In this document: positions 1-8,796 of the stretch, piece by piece | How the letters are laid out: each line of letters starts with the position of its first letter | How positions within the stretch are numbered: the stretch's first letter is position 1 | Origin: Pseudomonadales bacterium | GTDB lineage: Bacteria > Pseudomonadota > Gammaproteobacteria > Pseudomonadales > JAHEIH01 | DNA: 21,407 nt | Direction: 5' to 3' | Assembly (NCBI GenBank): GCA_023255355.1 | Contig: JALRIU010000252.1 | Span: 1 to 21,407 of the forward strand | Translations under genes and position numbers: made by a program | Notes under the pieces: model-generated | Told to the model about the DNA's origin: nothing | Seen by the model: only the letters and a program-made list of their open reading frames with translations | Databases searched by the model: none

Positions 1-1760
1 AGAACTCGGGCATAGTAAAACGCATTTTGCTGAGTATCATATTCTGGGTCTTGCCAGACCTTACACAGTTGTGCGTAACCAGCACCACGAGGTGCGCAGC
101 TCTCAGGATCGACATCGGCATTGTTATTTGGATCCCCCGCCACATCGATTACCTGTTCATGCGTTTGTCCATCACTATCTATCCAGCCTTTGATAATCTG
201 AATGCGTTGTAGGTCGGTACCTTCGCCATAGCGTGTGCCAGCATCTTTTTGCGCGCTAACTAAAAAGCGAATATTGTCGCCACTGATGTTGCCACCCATG
301 GGCACACCTTTGGCATAGGCTGTGGCTAATTGATCAGGCGATTCACAAAGATTGGTAGGATAGTCACCAGCAAAAAATCTGACGATAGGACGAGTGCCAC
401 TTGTGGCATAAGTTTCTTTACGGCGCATGGCTTCAAAGATTGCATCGCGCGAGTTTTCTTCGGCCCACACTACCGCATGTCCACCGGGGTTGGAGTAGAA
501 GTGATCTTGAACATTTCTGAATTCGCTATCGCGGCGACCTATATGACCAACATAGTTATTTTCGTCGGCGCCGCCAGGGGTTGCGCTATGGGTGTCTGTA
601 CTACCAATAAATCCCATTACAAAGGGGTTGGTACCGCTCTGTTGTTCAATACTCAATCCTTCTTTGAGCACGTTGCGAAGCATATTGCGTTGTCCAAATT
701 TTTCGATAGGTACAGGCGCTGCACGGTCAGTTCGCACGATTCCATGCACTGAACCGAGCATTGTTAAGTTATCCGCAACGACTTGTTCAAAGCTACAAAG
801 TTCATCCTCGGTATTCAATCCGATACCCGCCAGCTTATCAAAGCGACATTCTGAGCTACCCTTATGCTGAGTCATTTCAACAATAGGCTCGAATTTGAGG
901 CGGTTTTCAAGCTCTTCTTGATCTCTGGGGTTGCGAAACATTAAACCACCGGAAAGATTCGGGTTATGCGGGATAGACATAACGTCGCAGCCCATTCCTT
1001 TATCTAAACATTCTTTAGTGAGAAGTTTCCAAAGGTTCGGAAAATTACCCCGACCTGAATCATAGGTTGAAATAGGTTTTTCAGTGACGTTGGCGTTTCT
1101 AAAAATAACATTTCTATGCATGTTATTTTGTTGTGGCGCGTCGGTATATTCATAGCCAACAAAGGTTGTAAAGCTGCATTCGCTGCTGCGATCGTAATGG
1201 TCCTCAGCTGCATTTTGAATTTCTTGCCAGAAACTAGCTGCCCCAGCATCGCAATCCGATAGACTGCAGGCAAAAGAGCGCTCAGTCGAGTCTTCCAGTT
1301 GACCACCTAAACGAGTCCACCAACTTGCAGCAACCAATTGCACCCATAAATTATTAGCACGCGTGATCATGCAATGGGGCCACCAGTAACCCAGTGCGCT
1401 GGGGTCTTCGGTACAGACGTTAATTTGTCCTAGAAACTCCGAATGATCTGTTACAGCGGCGAAATCTAAAGGACGACCTATCTGGGCTGCAACACGTTGT
1501 TCACCATCGGCGCCAGGTAAGGTGATGACTTCACCTTTAGCATAGCGATAAGCGTCGTGGGGGCGTTGTTTCAAGCTTGAGATATAGGCGTCAAATGAAA
1601 AGCTAGTATGGACATGTAAGTCGCCAAATAGAGGCTGGCGCTCGGTTTGATAGTTATAGCAGGGTTCACGTTCTTCCGTGTAATCTCGGTTGGAATTATC
1701 CGCAACAACCATACAAGAAAATAATCCTAACGTAACTGCAGTAAGAAGTTTGAAATACAT
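1..1760 (-). CDS. DUF3604 family exported protein with PHP/amidohydrolase-like metal site (partial, 3' end off window)
   Basis: The reading frame is open from an ATG at 1760 to the left edge, giving 586 residues; the C-terminus lies outside the window. The N-terminus has a hydrophobic signal sequence (about residues 2-20, possible cleavage after VVA), so the protein is probably periplasmic. Metal-ligand-like motifs are visible: GDLHVHTS (46-53, D-x-H-x-H), VTDHSE (103-108), IPHNPN (263-268) and GSTDTHSA (386-393). These match the DUF3604 family, which is related to PHP/amidohydrolase-fold metal hydrolases; its reaction is not generally established. An SD-like AGGGG lies 6 nt before the ATG. 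Only 1 bp separates this start from the stop of the GMC oxidoreductase gene, so they are almost certainly co-transcribed. Several Cys residues (for example C34, C117, C130, C165, C170) fit an oxidising compartment. The family call is firm; the substrate is unknown. Confidence 0.88.
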   Translation of the reverse strand, partial: MYFKLLTAVTLGLFSCMVVADNSNRDYTEEREPCYNYQTERQPLFGDLHVHTSFSFDAYISSLKQRPHDAYRYAKGEVITLPGADGEQRVAAQIGRPLDFAAVTDHSEFLGQINVCTEDPSALGYWWPHCMITRANNLWVQLVAASWWTRLGGQLEDSTERSFACSLSDCDAGAASFWQEIQNAAEDHYDRSSECSFTTFVGYEYTDAPQQNNMHRNVIFRNANVTEKPISTYDSGRGNFPNLWKLLTKECLDKGMGCDVMSIPHNPNLSGGLMFRNPRDQEELENRLKFEPIVEMTQHKGSSECRFDKLAGIGLNTEDELCSFEQVVADNLTMLGSVHGIVRTDRAAPVPIEKFGQRNMLRNVLKEGLSIEQQSGTNPFVMGFIGSTDTHSATPGGADENNYVGHIGRRDSEFRNVQDHFYSNPGGHAVVWAEENSRDAIFEAMRRKETYATSGTRPIVRFFAGDYPTNLCESPDQLATAYAKGVPMGGNISGDNIRFLVSAQKDAGTRYGEGTDLQRIQIIKGWIDSDGQTHEQVIDVAGDPNNNADVDPESCAPRGAGYAQLCKVWQDPEYDTQQNAFYYARV

Positions 1761-1761
1761 A

Positions 1762-3369
1762 CTAGCCCCTGTATTTTTGTAAAATCATGTCAGAAGCTTT
1801 TTCTGCAATCATCAGCGAAGCAGCGTTAGTATTGCCAGATACCAAGGTTGGCATGATCGACGCATCGACGACACGAAGCGCATCAATACCATGCACGCAA
1901 AGCTCATTATTAACGACGGCATCGGCGTCTTTGCCCATTTTGCAGGTCCCCACTGGGTGGTAACTGGTTGTTCCGGTTTGTGCCGCATAATTTAGCAACG
2001 CTTCGGCATCACATTGGTCTGACCCCGGGCGAATTTCTGTCACACTGATATTGGCAAAGCTTGGCTGCGATAAGATATTTCTGACCGCTGCGATACCTTT
2101 GATAATGGTGGTTTTATCCTCTTCATCCTGCAAATAATTAGCAATAATCGTCGGTTTTTCATTACTGTCATGACTGTTGATGTGAACCGAGCCTCGGCTT
2201 TTGGGGCGGGTTTGATAAACCATGGCGGTAACCCCGGAGACCTTGTCCATATGAGATTTGCCATTGTCGTCGCGGTAACCACTTGCGGGGGTGAAATGTA
2301 TTTGGCAATCGGGTCTACTAAGTTCAGGCGAAGATTTTAAAAACACCACAACTTCTGATGAGGGATAATTGAGTAAGCCTTTTTTGTGGCGTAGGTAGTT
2401 ATAAAGGTGCTTAACAATTCGGCCGAAAGTAAATTGGTCGTTGACCGTATCGGCTTGGGTAACTTGTTGTGAAAGCATAACACCAAGGTGGTCCTGGAGG
2501 TTTTCGCCAACCCCAGGGAGGTGATGGTGGGCCTCAATACCATGTTCAGATAATATCTCAGTATTACCTATCCCTGATAATTCCAAGAGCTGGGGTGAAT
2601 TGATCGCGCCGGCAGCAAGGATTACCTCTTTTTCAGCTTGATAGGTGGTACTAGTACCTTGTTTATTGGTTACTTTTACTGCAACTGCTCGAAGGTTATC
2701 TAAAACAACCTTGGAAACGGTATGATCGACTAACACCGTTAAGTTTGGTCGTGATCGAATAGGGTTTAAATAACATCGCGCTGCACTCTGGCGTTTGCCC
2801 TCATGGATATTTACATGAAAGTAATTAGCGCCATACTGGTCACCGCTGTTTGTATCTGGATTGATAGGTAGCCCACTTTCAGCGCAGGCTTTTAAAAAAA
2901 GATCAGATAGTGGTGAAGGATCGGCAGGATGGACATGTATTGGACCATCAACGCCTCTGCTTGAATGCGGTGTGCCATAGAATGTTTCTGTTTTTTTGAA
3001 ATAAGGTAAGATTTCTTGCCAGCTCCAGCCAGTATTACCAAGTTCTGACCAATGGTCATAATCGTCAGATTGACCTCGGACAATCACCAGTCCGTTGGTA
3101 GAACTGCACCCGCCCAACACTTTCGCTCTGGGCCAAATCATATCGCGATTAGCACTGCCTGGCTGGCGATGTATCCGATAGCCCCAATTAAATTTTTCGT
3201 TATAGGCAATCTCTGCCCATCCAACGGGGAGGTGAATCAGGGGGTTACTATCTTTGCCGCCGGCTTCGATTAATAAAACACGATTAGTTGGGTCGGCACT
3301 TAAACGATTTGCGAGCACGCAGCCCGCAGATCCAGCACCTACGATAATAAAGTCATAAGCGTTAGACAT
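1762..3369 (-). CDS. GMC family FAD-dependent oxidoreductase (choline/alcohol dehydrogenase-like)
   Basis: A 535-residue glucose-methanol-choline oxidoreductase, full length for the family. The N-terminal FAD dinucleotide fold begins at DFIIVGAGSAGCVLANR (6-22). GMC signature 1 is GGCSSTN (86-92) and signature 2 is GAINSPQLLELSGIG (254-268). The C-terminal catalytic pair is H471 (in SYHPVGTCKMG) and N515 (in SGNTNAA); their 44-residue spacing equals that of choline oxidase. It should oxidise a primary alcohol to an aldehyde, passing electrons to FAD and then oxygen or the quinone pool. No signal peptide is seen, so it is probably cytoplasmic or peripherally membrane-bound. Its start overlaps the ligase 3' end by 8 bp. 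Annotation as BetA is not warranted: there is no choline transporter, BetB or BetI nearby. The context points to an alcohol oxidised before CoA activation. The substrate is inferred only broadly. Confidence 0.93.
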   Translation of the reverse strand: MSNAYDFIIVGAGSAGCVLANRLSADPTNRVLLIEAGGKDSNPLIHLPVGWAEIAYNEKFNWGYRIHRQPGSANRDMIWPRAKVLGGCSSTNGLVIVRGQSDDYDHWSELGNTGWSWQEILPYFKKTETFYGTPHSSRGVDGPIHVHPADPSPLSDLFLKACAESGLPINPDTNSGDQYGANYFHVNIHEGKRQSAARCYLNPIRSRPNLTVLVDHTVSKVVLDNLRAVAVKVTNKQGTSTTYQAEKEVILAAGAINSPQLLELSGIGNTEILSEHGIEAHHHLPGVGENLQDHLGVMLSQQVTQADTVNDQFTFGRIVKHLYNYLRHKKGLLNYPSSEVVVFLKSSPELSRPDCQIHFTPASGYRDDNGKSHMDKVSGVTAMVYQTRPKSRGSVHINSHDSNEKPTIIANYLQDEEDKTTIIKGIAAVRNILSQPSFANISVTEIRPGSDQCDAEALLNYAAQTGTTSYHPVGTCKMGKDADAVVNNELCVHGIDALRVVDASIMPTLVSGNTNAASLMIAEKASDMILQKYRG

Positions 3370-4912
3370 TTCGTACTTTACCTTGCCAGTAGGGCGCGCG
3401 GAGATTTCTTTTATATATTTTACCGTTAGGGTCGCGTGGTAGCTCAGCGTGGAAATCGAAGGATTTAGGCAACTTCATGCGAGCCAGGCGTTCTTCTAAA
3501 TAGCTCAATAGCTGCGCTATGGTCTCCTTACTTTCTGGGATACCCTCTCTGAGTTGCACCGCAGCTTTAATTTCTTCTCCCCATTCTTCATTCGGTATGC
3601 CAAACACACAGCAGTCATAAACGAGCGGTGAGGTGATAAGCGCGTTTTCAATTTCAGCGGGATAAATGTTGGAACCACCACTGATTATCATGTCGATTTT
3701 TCTATCGCTTAAAAATAAAAAGCCTTCTTCATTAAGATGACCAATGTCGCCAGCAGTGAAGTAATTACCAATTTGAGTTTTGGCTGTTTTTTCCTTGTCG
3801 CCTTTGTATTCAAAACGGCTTACATCGGTCATCAGCATATAAACTGTACCTGTTTCACCAGCCTTCAATTCGTTACCATCATCGTCCAAAATTTTCACTT
3901 CGGCAGTTGGCCAAGCGCGGCCAACGGTGCCTGGATTAGCGAGCCAATCTTGAGAGTTGGCAATCGTGCCACCGCCCTCTGTGGACGCATAATATTCGTA
4001 AATGACAGGTCCAAACCAATCGATCAATTCTACTTTAACGTCAATCGGGCAAGGTGCTGCGGTGTGTATTAAATGGGTAACACTGGAAACATCATATTGT
4101 TGTTTGATGCTGTCATCGAGTTTACACAATCTGACCATTTGTGTGGGTACCACATGGGTTGTTGTGACCTTGTGATTGTCTATTGCTCGTAACATATTTT
4201 CAGCGTCCCACTTATCGTGGAGAACGACACAGTGTCCAAGATGCAGCGAGCTAGTCACCCAGTTCATCGCAGCTGTGTGGTAGAGCGGAGAGCCACTAAA
4301 ATGAACATTGTTTTGTTCAGGCATAATTCCGAACATTAAAAGTAGCATGGTGAAATTGGTAGCGTTGGTATCTGGGTCTATCGGTGGAATGTTGCGACGG
4401 ACTCCCTTAGGTTTACCGGTTGTACCAGACGTATAAAACATGACCATACCAGCCGATCTTTCATTAGGTAGGCTCGTGGGTTGTTCTAAGACTAACTCGT
4501 TAAATGTTTCGTCATCAATGCAGAACAGTTGTGTCAGGTCGAAATTATTGGTTTGGGCTGACTTTACTGCAACATCGCGGGTTGAAGAGTGACAGAAAAA
4601 TGCTTTTGCCTGACTGTCCTCTAAAATATAGCTAACTTCACTTGCAGCTAAATGCCAATTCAACGGTGCCAAAAACATCCCCGTCTGCATGACGGCTAAA
4701 TTTATCGCAATGTAATGTGCGCAATTAGGCAGCATCGCAGCAACGGTGTCACCAGCTTGCAAACCATGTGCTCTCAGACCATGGGCAATTTGGTTGCCTA
4801 GCCCCACCAATTCCTGGCGTGTCCATGTTTTACCTGCTGGATCGATTAATGCAGGTTTTTGGGGTTCCCATTGGCTAAAATTCCACAGGCCGAGCGTTTT
4901 CATCTGTGTCAC
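3362..4912 (-). CDS. Acyl-CoA synthetase / AMP-dependent ligase (ANL superfamily)
   Basis: The protein activates a carboxylic acid with ATP to acyl-AMP and then acyl-CoA. Numbering from the GTG start, the ANL core motifs are all present: P-loop YTSGTTGKPKG (160-170), YYASTEGGG (A5), FTAGDIGHLNEEGF (A7), SDRKIDMIISGGSNIYP (A8 hinge) and GKIYKRNLR with the C-terminal catalytic Lys (A10). Three in-frame starts are possible. ATG at 4990 adds an unconserved, Asn-rich lead. ATG at 4903 is the first codon of the conserved MKTLGLW. GTG at 4912 has GGAG 6 nt upstream and is preferred, giving 516 residues, normal for the family. It is the first gene of the operon ending in the GMC and DUF3604 genes. 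The substrate chain is unknown; medium-chain, aromatic or terpenoid acids are all possible. Family confidence is high, start confidence moderate. Confidence 0.9.
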   Translation of the reverse strand: MTQMKTLGLWNFSQWEPQKPALIDPAGKTWTRQELVGLGNQIAHGLRAHGLQAGDTVAAMLPNCAHYIAINLAVMQTGMFLAPLNWHLAASEVSYILEDSQAKAFFCHSSTRDVAVKSAQTNNFDLTQLFCIDDETFNELVLEQPTSLPNERSAGMVMFYTSGTTGKPKGVRRNIPPIDPDTNATNFTMLLLMFGIMPEQNNVHFSGSPLYHTAAMNWVTSSLHLGHCVVLHDKWDAENMLRAIDNHKVTTTHVVPTQMVRLCKLDDSIKQQYDVSSVTHLIHTAAPCPIDVKVELIDWFGPVIYEYYASTEGGGTIANSQDWLANPGTVGRAWPTAEVKILDDDGNELKAGETGTVYMLMTDVSRFEYKGDKEKTAKTQIGNYFTAGDIGHLNEEGFLFLSDRKIDMIISGGSNIYPAEIENALITSPLVYDCCVFGIPNEEWGEEIKAAVQLREGIPESKETIAQLLSYLEERLARMKLPKSFDFHAELPRDPNGKIYKRNLRAPYWQGKVRNV

Positions 4913-5173
4913 TTTGGTCTCCAGTGTGAAGTTGTTATTGTTAATTTTACTCAAGATTACCATCAAAAAAGGGTATTGCCGATAGTTCAAAAAAGGACCA
5001 ATGAAGAGCGGTTTTTGAATTAAATAATTATTAAATCATTGATATTTAATGGTATTTTTATTTTGTTGATTGCCGTGGCTCGATAGGTGTTAATACATGT
5101 GGACTAAAATTTTGGAGGACTAAATAGTGCAAAACACAGTATCGTAGTGCGATATAAAAGGAGATAAGACACA
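4913..5173. other. Divergent intergenic region between the ligase operon and the PpiC-HupE pair
   Basis: This stretch of about 260 bp is AT-rich and must hold the promoters of both divergent units. A 10-bp perfect palindrome, AATAATTATT, lies at 5023-5032. On the plus strand a weak TTGCCG (5070-5075) is followed after 15 bp by TAATAC (5091-5096), preceded by a TG extended -10 element. A TAAAAT at 5105-5110 is another -10 candidate without a good -35. Two SD-like sequences occur: GGAGGAC near 5114, leading only into a six-codon GTG frame, and AAGGAGA at 5158-5164, which serves the prolyl isomerase gene. No promoter can be assigned with confidence. Confidence 0.4.
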
Positions 5174-6079
5174 TTGACGAAAATGATTCGTTCTCCCTTG
5201 GTATTTTGTTTAGTCGGCGGCTGGATTATCTGGTGGTTTTTGCAAGAGCCACCGCTTATTGTTATCACACAAGCGCAATACCAAGAGGCCCTCAATAATT
5301 GGCAAACCACTCGAGGCAAGCCTGCGACACAGGCTGAAGCGGCAGATATTTTGCTCAATCTTCGGCGTGAAAGAGTGTTATTAAAAGCAGCTGAAGATGC
5401 TGGTTTGCTCTCTTTACCCGCTATTGATAGGCGCCTACAAGCTTTAGCAGAAAGCTTATTATCTACAAAATCTCAAAATATCGAGTTGGTCAAAACACAA
5501 ATTATTGATGAGGCATTGCTCAACGATACTGTTGTGCAAAACTATTTGATAGAAGCCTACCGTCAGCATTTGACAGGGCAAATGGACAAGCACGTCACCG
5601 ATGTCGAATTAAAGACTATGTATCAAGCCAATCTTGATCAATTTAAAACCCCTGAGCGCCGTTCAATTCGACATTTATACACTGCGTTTGATAATAACGC
5701 TGCAGACAAAGATATAAACAGACTAAAAGAAGATTTGCAGGCCTCATTGCTGGGCTGGACTCAAGCACAGGCTCGCAGCGATACATTTATAGCAGGGCAT
5801 CAATTTGATGTTTTAAGTCAGGCCGAACTCAGCAAAATTTTAGGTGATACTGCGGCAGAAAAGGTTTTTGGGTTAACGCCTGCTGTTATAAGTGAAGCGA
5901 TTAGCTCTCCTTTCGGATGGCATTTGATCATCGTTGATCAGGTGGTACCAACTGCACAAAAATCTTTTGATGAGGTGAAATCATTACTCAAAAGCATGGT
6001 CTTACAACAGCGTCAACAACGTCATGAGGTCCAAATGATTGATGGTTTGATGCAACAATACGGCTGGCAACTTCCATGA
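5174..6079 (+). CDS. Membrane-anchored PpiC-type (parvulin) peptidyl-prolyl cis-trans isomerase
   Basis: A 301-residue protein with an N-terminal membrane anchor (about residues 8-24, rich in W, F, I and G), a helical SurA/PrsA-like region (about 32-150) and a parvulin domain (about 160-262). The parvulin domain contains ERRSIRHLYTAF, VFGLTPAVISEAISSPFGWHLIIVDQ and then the SFDEVKSLL helix. The anchor should leave the catalytic part in the periplasm, where it would act as a chaperone or isomerase. The start is taken as TTG at 5174 because AAGGAGA (5158-5164) lies 9 nt upstream. An ATG at 5183 would be 18 nt from this SD. The stop overlaps the ATG of the HupE-like gene by 4 bp (ATGA), so the two are translationally coupled and the isomerase probably serves its membrane partner. 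Client specificity is inference. Confidence 0.88.
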   Translation: MTKMIRSPLVFCLVGGWIIWWFLQEPPLIVITQAQYQEALNNWQTTRGKPATQAEAADILLNLRRERVLLKAAEDAGLLSLPAIDRRLQALAESLLSTKSQNIELVKTQIIDEALLNDTVVQNYLIEAYRQHLTGQMDKHVTDVELKTMYQANLDQFKTPERRSIRHLYTAFDNNAADKDINRLKEDLQASLLGWTQAQARSDTFIAGHQFDVLSQAELSKILGDTAAEKVFGLTPAVISEAISSPFGWHLIIVDQVVPTAQKSFDEVKSLLKSMVLQQRQQRHEVQMIDGLMQQYGWQLP

Positions 6080-7053
6080 AATATATTTGGTTTGCCATCT
6101 TATTAATACTTAGTCAAAACGTTAGCAGCGATCCTATTGCGCCATCGCTATTAGAAGTGGATTACCAAGGCGATGCAAGGTTTACTGTCATGTGGCGTAC
6201 CCCGATAAAACCACTTAAAAGTAATTCAATGTCGCTCAGCTTATCATTTGCAGAATCATGTATGCTGCAAAGACGTGGTGATGTCCAATATATGAATGCC
6301 TTAGTCGAAGAAAACCTGCTAGTTGAATGTGCTTCTGCAGATAATTTTTGGGTTACAATTGAATCGTTAAATAGCCCTTCTGCCAATGTATTGCTGCGTT
6401 TCTTTGACAATGGTAAGCAGATCCATAGTCGAATATTAAACCCCGCAGATGCAAGGTTTACCTATCAACAGGATCATCAGGCTAAGCAAGTTTTGGATTA
6501 CTTTTATTTTGGTATTCGGCACTTAATGATTGGCTTTGACCATGTACTGTATCTTTTCTGCTTAATCATACTTGCGGGGATTACTCGTTCGTTAATCATC
6601 ACAATCAGTCTATTCACGGTTGCCCACAGCCTTACATTAGCGGCAGCAATTTTAGAGTTGGTTCGTCTTCCAGTCCAGTGGGTTGAGGCAGCAATAGCGT
6701 TCTCAATTGTCTATAGCGCAATTATGGTGGTTCAAAAAACCAATAATCAAACGCCCAGAAAACTTTGGTTGTCTGCTTTTATTTTTGGGTTATTGCATGG
6801 TTTGGGCTTTTCAAATGTTCTGCTAGATCTTGGATTGCCGACCAACGAAATTGTTACTGCGTTGTTGTTATTTAACCTAGGAATTGAAGCCGGACAATTG
6901 CTTGTTTTTGGGCTAGTTTCTATTTTGGTACTTGGCGTTATTCAAAACATAGGACACTTTAAACAACACAGTGCGATGTATAGAAGCGTTCTAGGCTGGA
7001 TGATTGGGCTAATAGCCTCCTATTGGTTTTGGCAACGCATTTTAGGAGGCTAA
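6076..7053 (+). CDS. HupE/UreJ family membrane protein with N-terminal periplasmic domain
   Basis: A 325-residue protein. A signal peptide (about 1-18, cleavage near VSS-DP) precedes a soluble, presumably periplasmic domain (about 19-135) with two cysteines, C62 and C85, placed for a disulfide. A membrane domain with about six to seven helices follows. It carries the HupE/UreJ_2 pattern GIRHLMIGFDHVLYL (146-160, with H149, D155 and H156), FTVAHSLTLAAA (180-191, H184), HGLGFSNVLL (241-250) and NLGIEAGQLLVF (267-278, E271). HupE/UreJ proteins are linked to nickel or other metal import in hydrogenase and urease clusters, but this longer type occurs without those enzymes, as here. The conserved His/Asp/Glu residues in membrane segments suggest metal binding or transport. 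It is coupled to the upstream prolyl isomerase and converges on the hydrolase gene with only 11 bp between stops. Confidence 0.87.
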   Translation: MKYIWFAILLILSQNVSSDPIAPSLLEVDYQGDARFTVMWRTPIKPLKSNSMSLSLSFAESCMLQRRGDVQYMNALVEENLLVECASADNFWVTIESLNSPSANVLLRFFDNGKQIHSRILNPADARFTYQQDHQAKQVLDYFYFGIRHLMIGFDHVLYLFCLIILAGITRSLIITISLFTVAHSLTLAAAILELVRLPVQWVEAAIAFSIVYSAIMVVQKTNNQTPRKLWLSAFIFGLLHGLGFSNVLLDLGLPTNEIVTALLLFNLGIEAGQLLVFGLVSILVLGVIQNIGHFKQHSAMYRSVLGWMIGLIASYWFWQRILGG

Positions 7054-7064
7054 TGAATATTGTT

Positions 7065-8189
7065 CTACAGGTCGAAATGTTTTTGTAAAAACGACCACAT
7101 TTTTGCCTTGGCAAGTTCGTCACTCTTTTCGTCTCGTCCAATGATATAGCCATTGCCAACGCATTCTGGAGCAGTCAGATGGACGCTTACACGATTAAAG
7201 GCAAGTTCGCCACGTGATGCATCGGCACCAGGAAAATCGATCTCCTTGCCATCGATAGTAGGGTAGGCTTTATCTTTACTGTATGAAAATTCACATCCCC
7301 TGACATACGGAAAATCATATTCTTGTCGAGCTTGTTCGTTTTCCCACGCGTGTCCTGCACCGGCAATGAGTAACGTGTCTACTTCGCTTCCACCCTCGCG
7401 CAAGCGTTGATGAAGTTCATCGCAAAAAGCCGGTTCCACGCTGTTATCTTGGTCACCATAAACCGCTAAATAGGGAGCTCCAGTAGTTAGCTCACTACCG
7501 GTTGTTTGAAAACAAGGACCGTAAAAACTTACGTGTAAGGCAAAATTGGGCGATGTTGGCGCAATACTCTGTTTTAGGCGTGGGTCTAATGTATAGCGTG
7601 TTGCCATGCCGCCATAAGAATAGCCAGTTACACCAATCCTATTGGCATCGATCGCAGGGTGAGTGCTTAGTAAATTTAACGCTGAGAAGGCATCAGCAAC
7701 AATATCGATATCTGAAGCTGAGAGTGTTTTATATAAGTATTTGGTGCTCGGTGTAACACCACGCGGCGCATAATAGTCGATAACAAAGGCAGCAATGCCT
7801 CGCTCATTGAACCATTTAGCATACATATATTCACGATCGTCTCGTTTCCCACCGCTGCCATGTAAAATGACCATCGCTGGAACGGGCCTATCAGAAGAGG
7901 CGATTGCGGGAAGAAACAGTTCTCCCATGCCAGTCGTCGCGGCAGAATTTTCGTAGTTGAATAATGCGTTGTGCATCGAGTAGGGACTGCGACTGGCAAA
8001 ATAAATCAAACCTTCGCTGGTCGCATCTAAGGTGCTAACTGTCTGCCCCAGAGGGTGAATTTCTGGTAGGTCGACACTTTTTACCCAGGGTAGACCAATA
8101 CCCGCATATTCCGTTTGAATAAAATAAATGCCACCAGCAGTGATGATACAAACGACTAAAGTGATGCCTGCAAGGATTTTTTTAAGCAT
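7065..8189 (-). CDS. Dienelactone hydrolase-like alpha/beta hydrolase with N-terminal membrane anchor
   Basis: The start is set at the ATG at 8189 (MLKKILAG), giving 374 residues. Longer in-frame readings would run deep into the thioesterase gene. Residues 4-24 form a signal anchor or uncleaved signal peptide, so the enzyme is probably periplasmic. The alpha/beta hydrolase parts are clear: oxyanion-hole HGSGG (110-114), nucleophile elbow GYSYGG with S191, acid candidate D248 in GDQDNS, and H280 in GAGHAWE. The DLH family hydrolyses ester or lactone bonds; S replaces the Cys of true dienelactone hydrolases, which fits an esterase. The start overlaps the thioesterase stop by 8 bp, so the two are translationally linked. 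The C-terminal part (290-374) with two Cys is less conserved. The substrate is unknown. Confidence 0.85.
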   Translation of the reverse strand: MLKKILAGITLVVCIITAGGIYFIQTEYAGIGLPWVKSVDLPEIHPLGQTVSTLDATSEGLIYFASRSPYSMHNALFNYENSAATTGMGELFLPAIASSDRPVPAMVILHGSGGKRDDREYMYAKWFNERGIAAFVIDYYAPRGVTPSTKYLYKTLSASDIDIVADAFSALNLLSTHPAIDANRIGVTGYSYGGMATRYTLDPRLKQSIAPTSPNFALHVSFYGPCFQTTGSELTTGAPYLAVYGDQDNSVEPAFCDELHQRLREGGSEVDTLLIAGAGHAWENEQARQEYDFPYVRGCEFSYSKDKAYPTIDGKEIDFPGADASRGELAFNRVSVHLTAPECVGNGYIIGRDEKSDELAKAKMWSFLQKHFDL

Positions 8190-8796
8190 GTTCGTCTCTT
8201 TTATGGTTATTGATAAAAATGGCTTGAGCAGAAGACAGAAGGGTTTCACCATGCCAGCATTGCCCATGGAGGTGGACTTTACGGCCATCAAGTTTTTCAA
8301 GCCAGCTCTCAAATCGCAGTCTGCTATGTAAAAGTGTGGGGGCTCGATACGTTATATCGAGCTTTACTGTCGGTCCACCGAGTCCTTGCCTGATCATTGC
8401 CGCAGCTAGAATACAGTCGTATACCCCTGCAATCACTCCTCCATGCACACAACCCTGAGGGCCTTCATGATTAATACCAAACTCACAGATGCCAATAACT
8501 TTATTACCGTCAAACGAATAGTGAATGATAGGGGATACAGGATTATGGAAACCGCCGAAGGGGCTATATGGTTGAATACCCTCGCCACGATCAATATGCG
8601 TTAACGGTGTAAAGTGTTCGCGTAATTTTTCAGTACTGATCTGCGCAAATTGCGATGTTAGTGCCTGAGTTTTTTGGATAAGGTCGTCTAACACATCCTC
8701 AGGACCATTAAGTGCTAAACAATAATGGTTCAATTCACGCACCAGTTGCGTTATTTGCAGGTGTTTTTGTCTTTTTATATCGTCGCTAGATGACAT
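8182..8796 (-). CDS. PaaI-like hotdog-fold (4HBT) thioesterase
   Basis: A 204-residue protein. The N-terminal third is helical and family-poor. The hotdog domain (about 80-198) contains GCVHGGVIAGVYD (115-127), the HGG motif typical of PaaI/4HBT acyl-CoA thioesterases, followed by TVKLDITYRAPTLLHSRLRFESWLEK and a terminal QAIFI strand. It probably hydrolyses a cytoplasmic acyl-CoA or aryl-CoA to the free acid. The ATG at 8796 is chosen; only a weak GGA lies upstream. Its last codons overlap the start of the hydrolase gene, and the transporter gene ends 87 bp upstream, so it is probably the middle gene of a three-gene unit. No regulator or ligase is adjacent, so the acyl group cannot be deduced. 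Confidence 0.85.
   Translation of the reverse strand: MSSSDDIKRQKHLQITQLVRELNHYCLALNGPEDVLDDLIQKTQALTSQFAQISTEKLREHFTPLTHIDRGEGIQPYSPFGGFHNPVSPIIHYSFDGNKVIGICEFGINHEGPQGCVHGGVIAGVYDCILAAAMIRQGLGGPTVKLDITYRAPTLLHSRLRFESWLEKLDGRKVHLHGQCWHGETLLSSAQAIFINNHKRDEHA

Noticed and set aside
330..870. Overlapping plus-strand open frames of 140 and 92 codons
   Set aside because: They lie antisense to the DUF3604 gene, whose conserved family motifs run through the region in the minus frame; no SD or family resemblance supports them.
1762..3369. Naming the GMC oxidoreductase choline dehydrogenase (betA)
   Set aside because: The family has many substrates, and no betB, betI or choline transporter gene is adjacent; linkage to a CoA ligase argues for another alcohol.
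5112..5149. GGAGGAC followed by a GTG, possible leader peptide gene
   Set aside because: The frame closes after six codons with no regulatory residue pattern and no attenuator hairpin behind it.
8190..8312. In-frame 41-residue extension of the dienelactone-hydrolase-like protein
   Set aside because: It overlaps the conserved end of the thioesterase domain, while ATG at 8189 opens directly onto a hydrophobic signal anchor.
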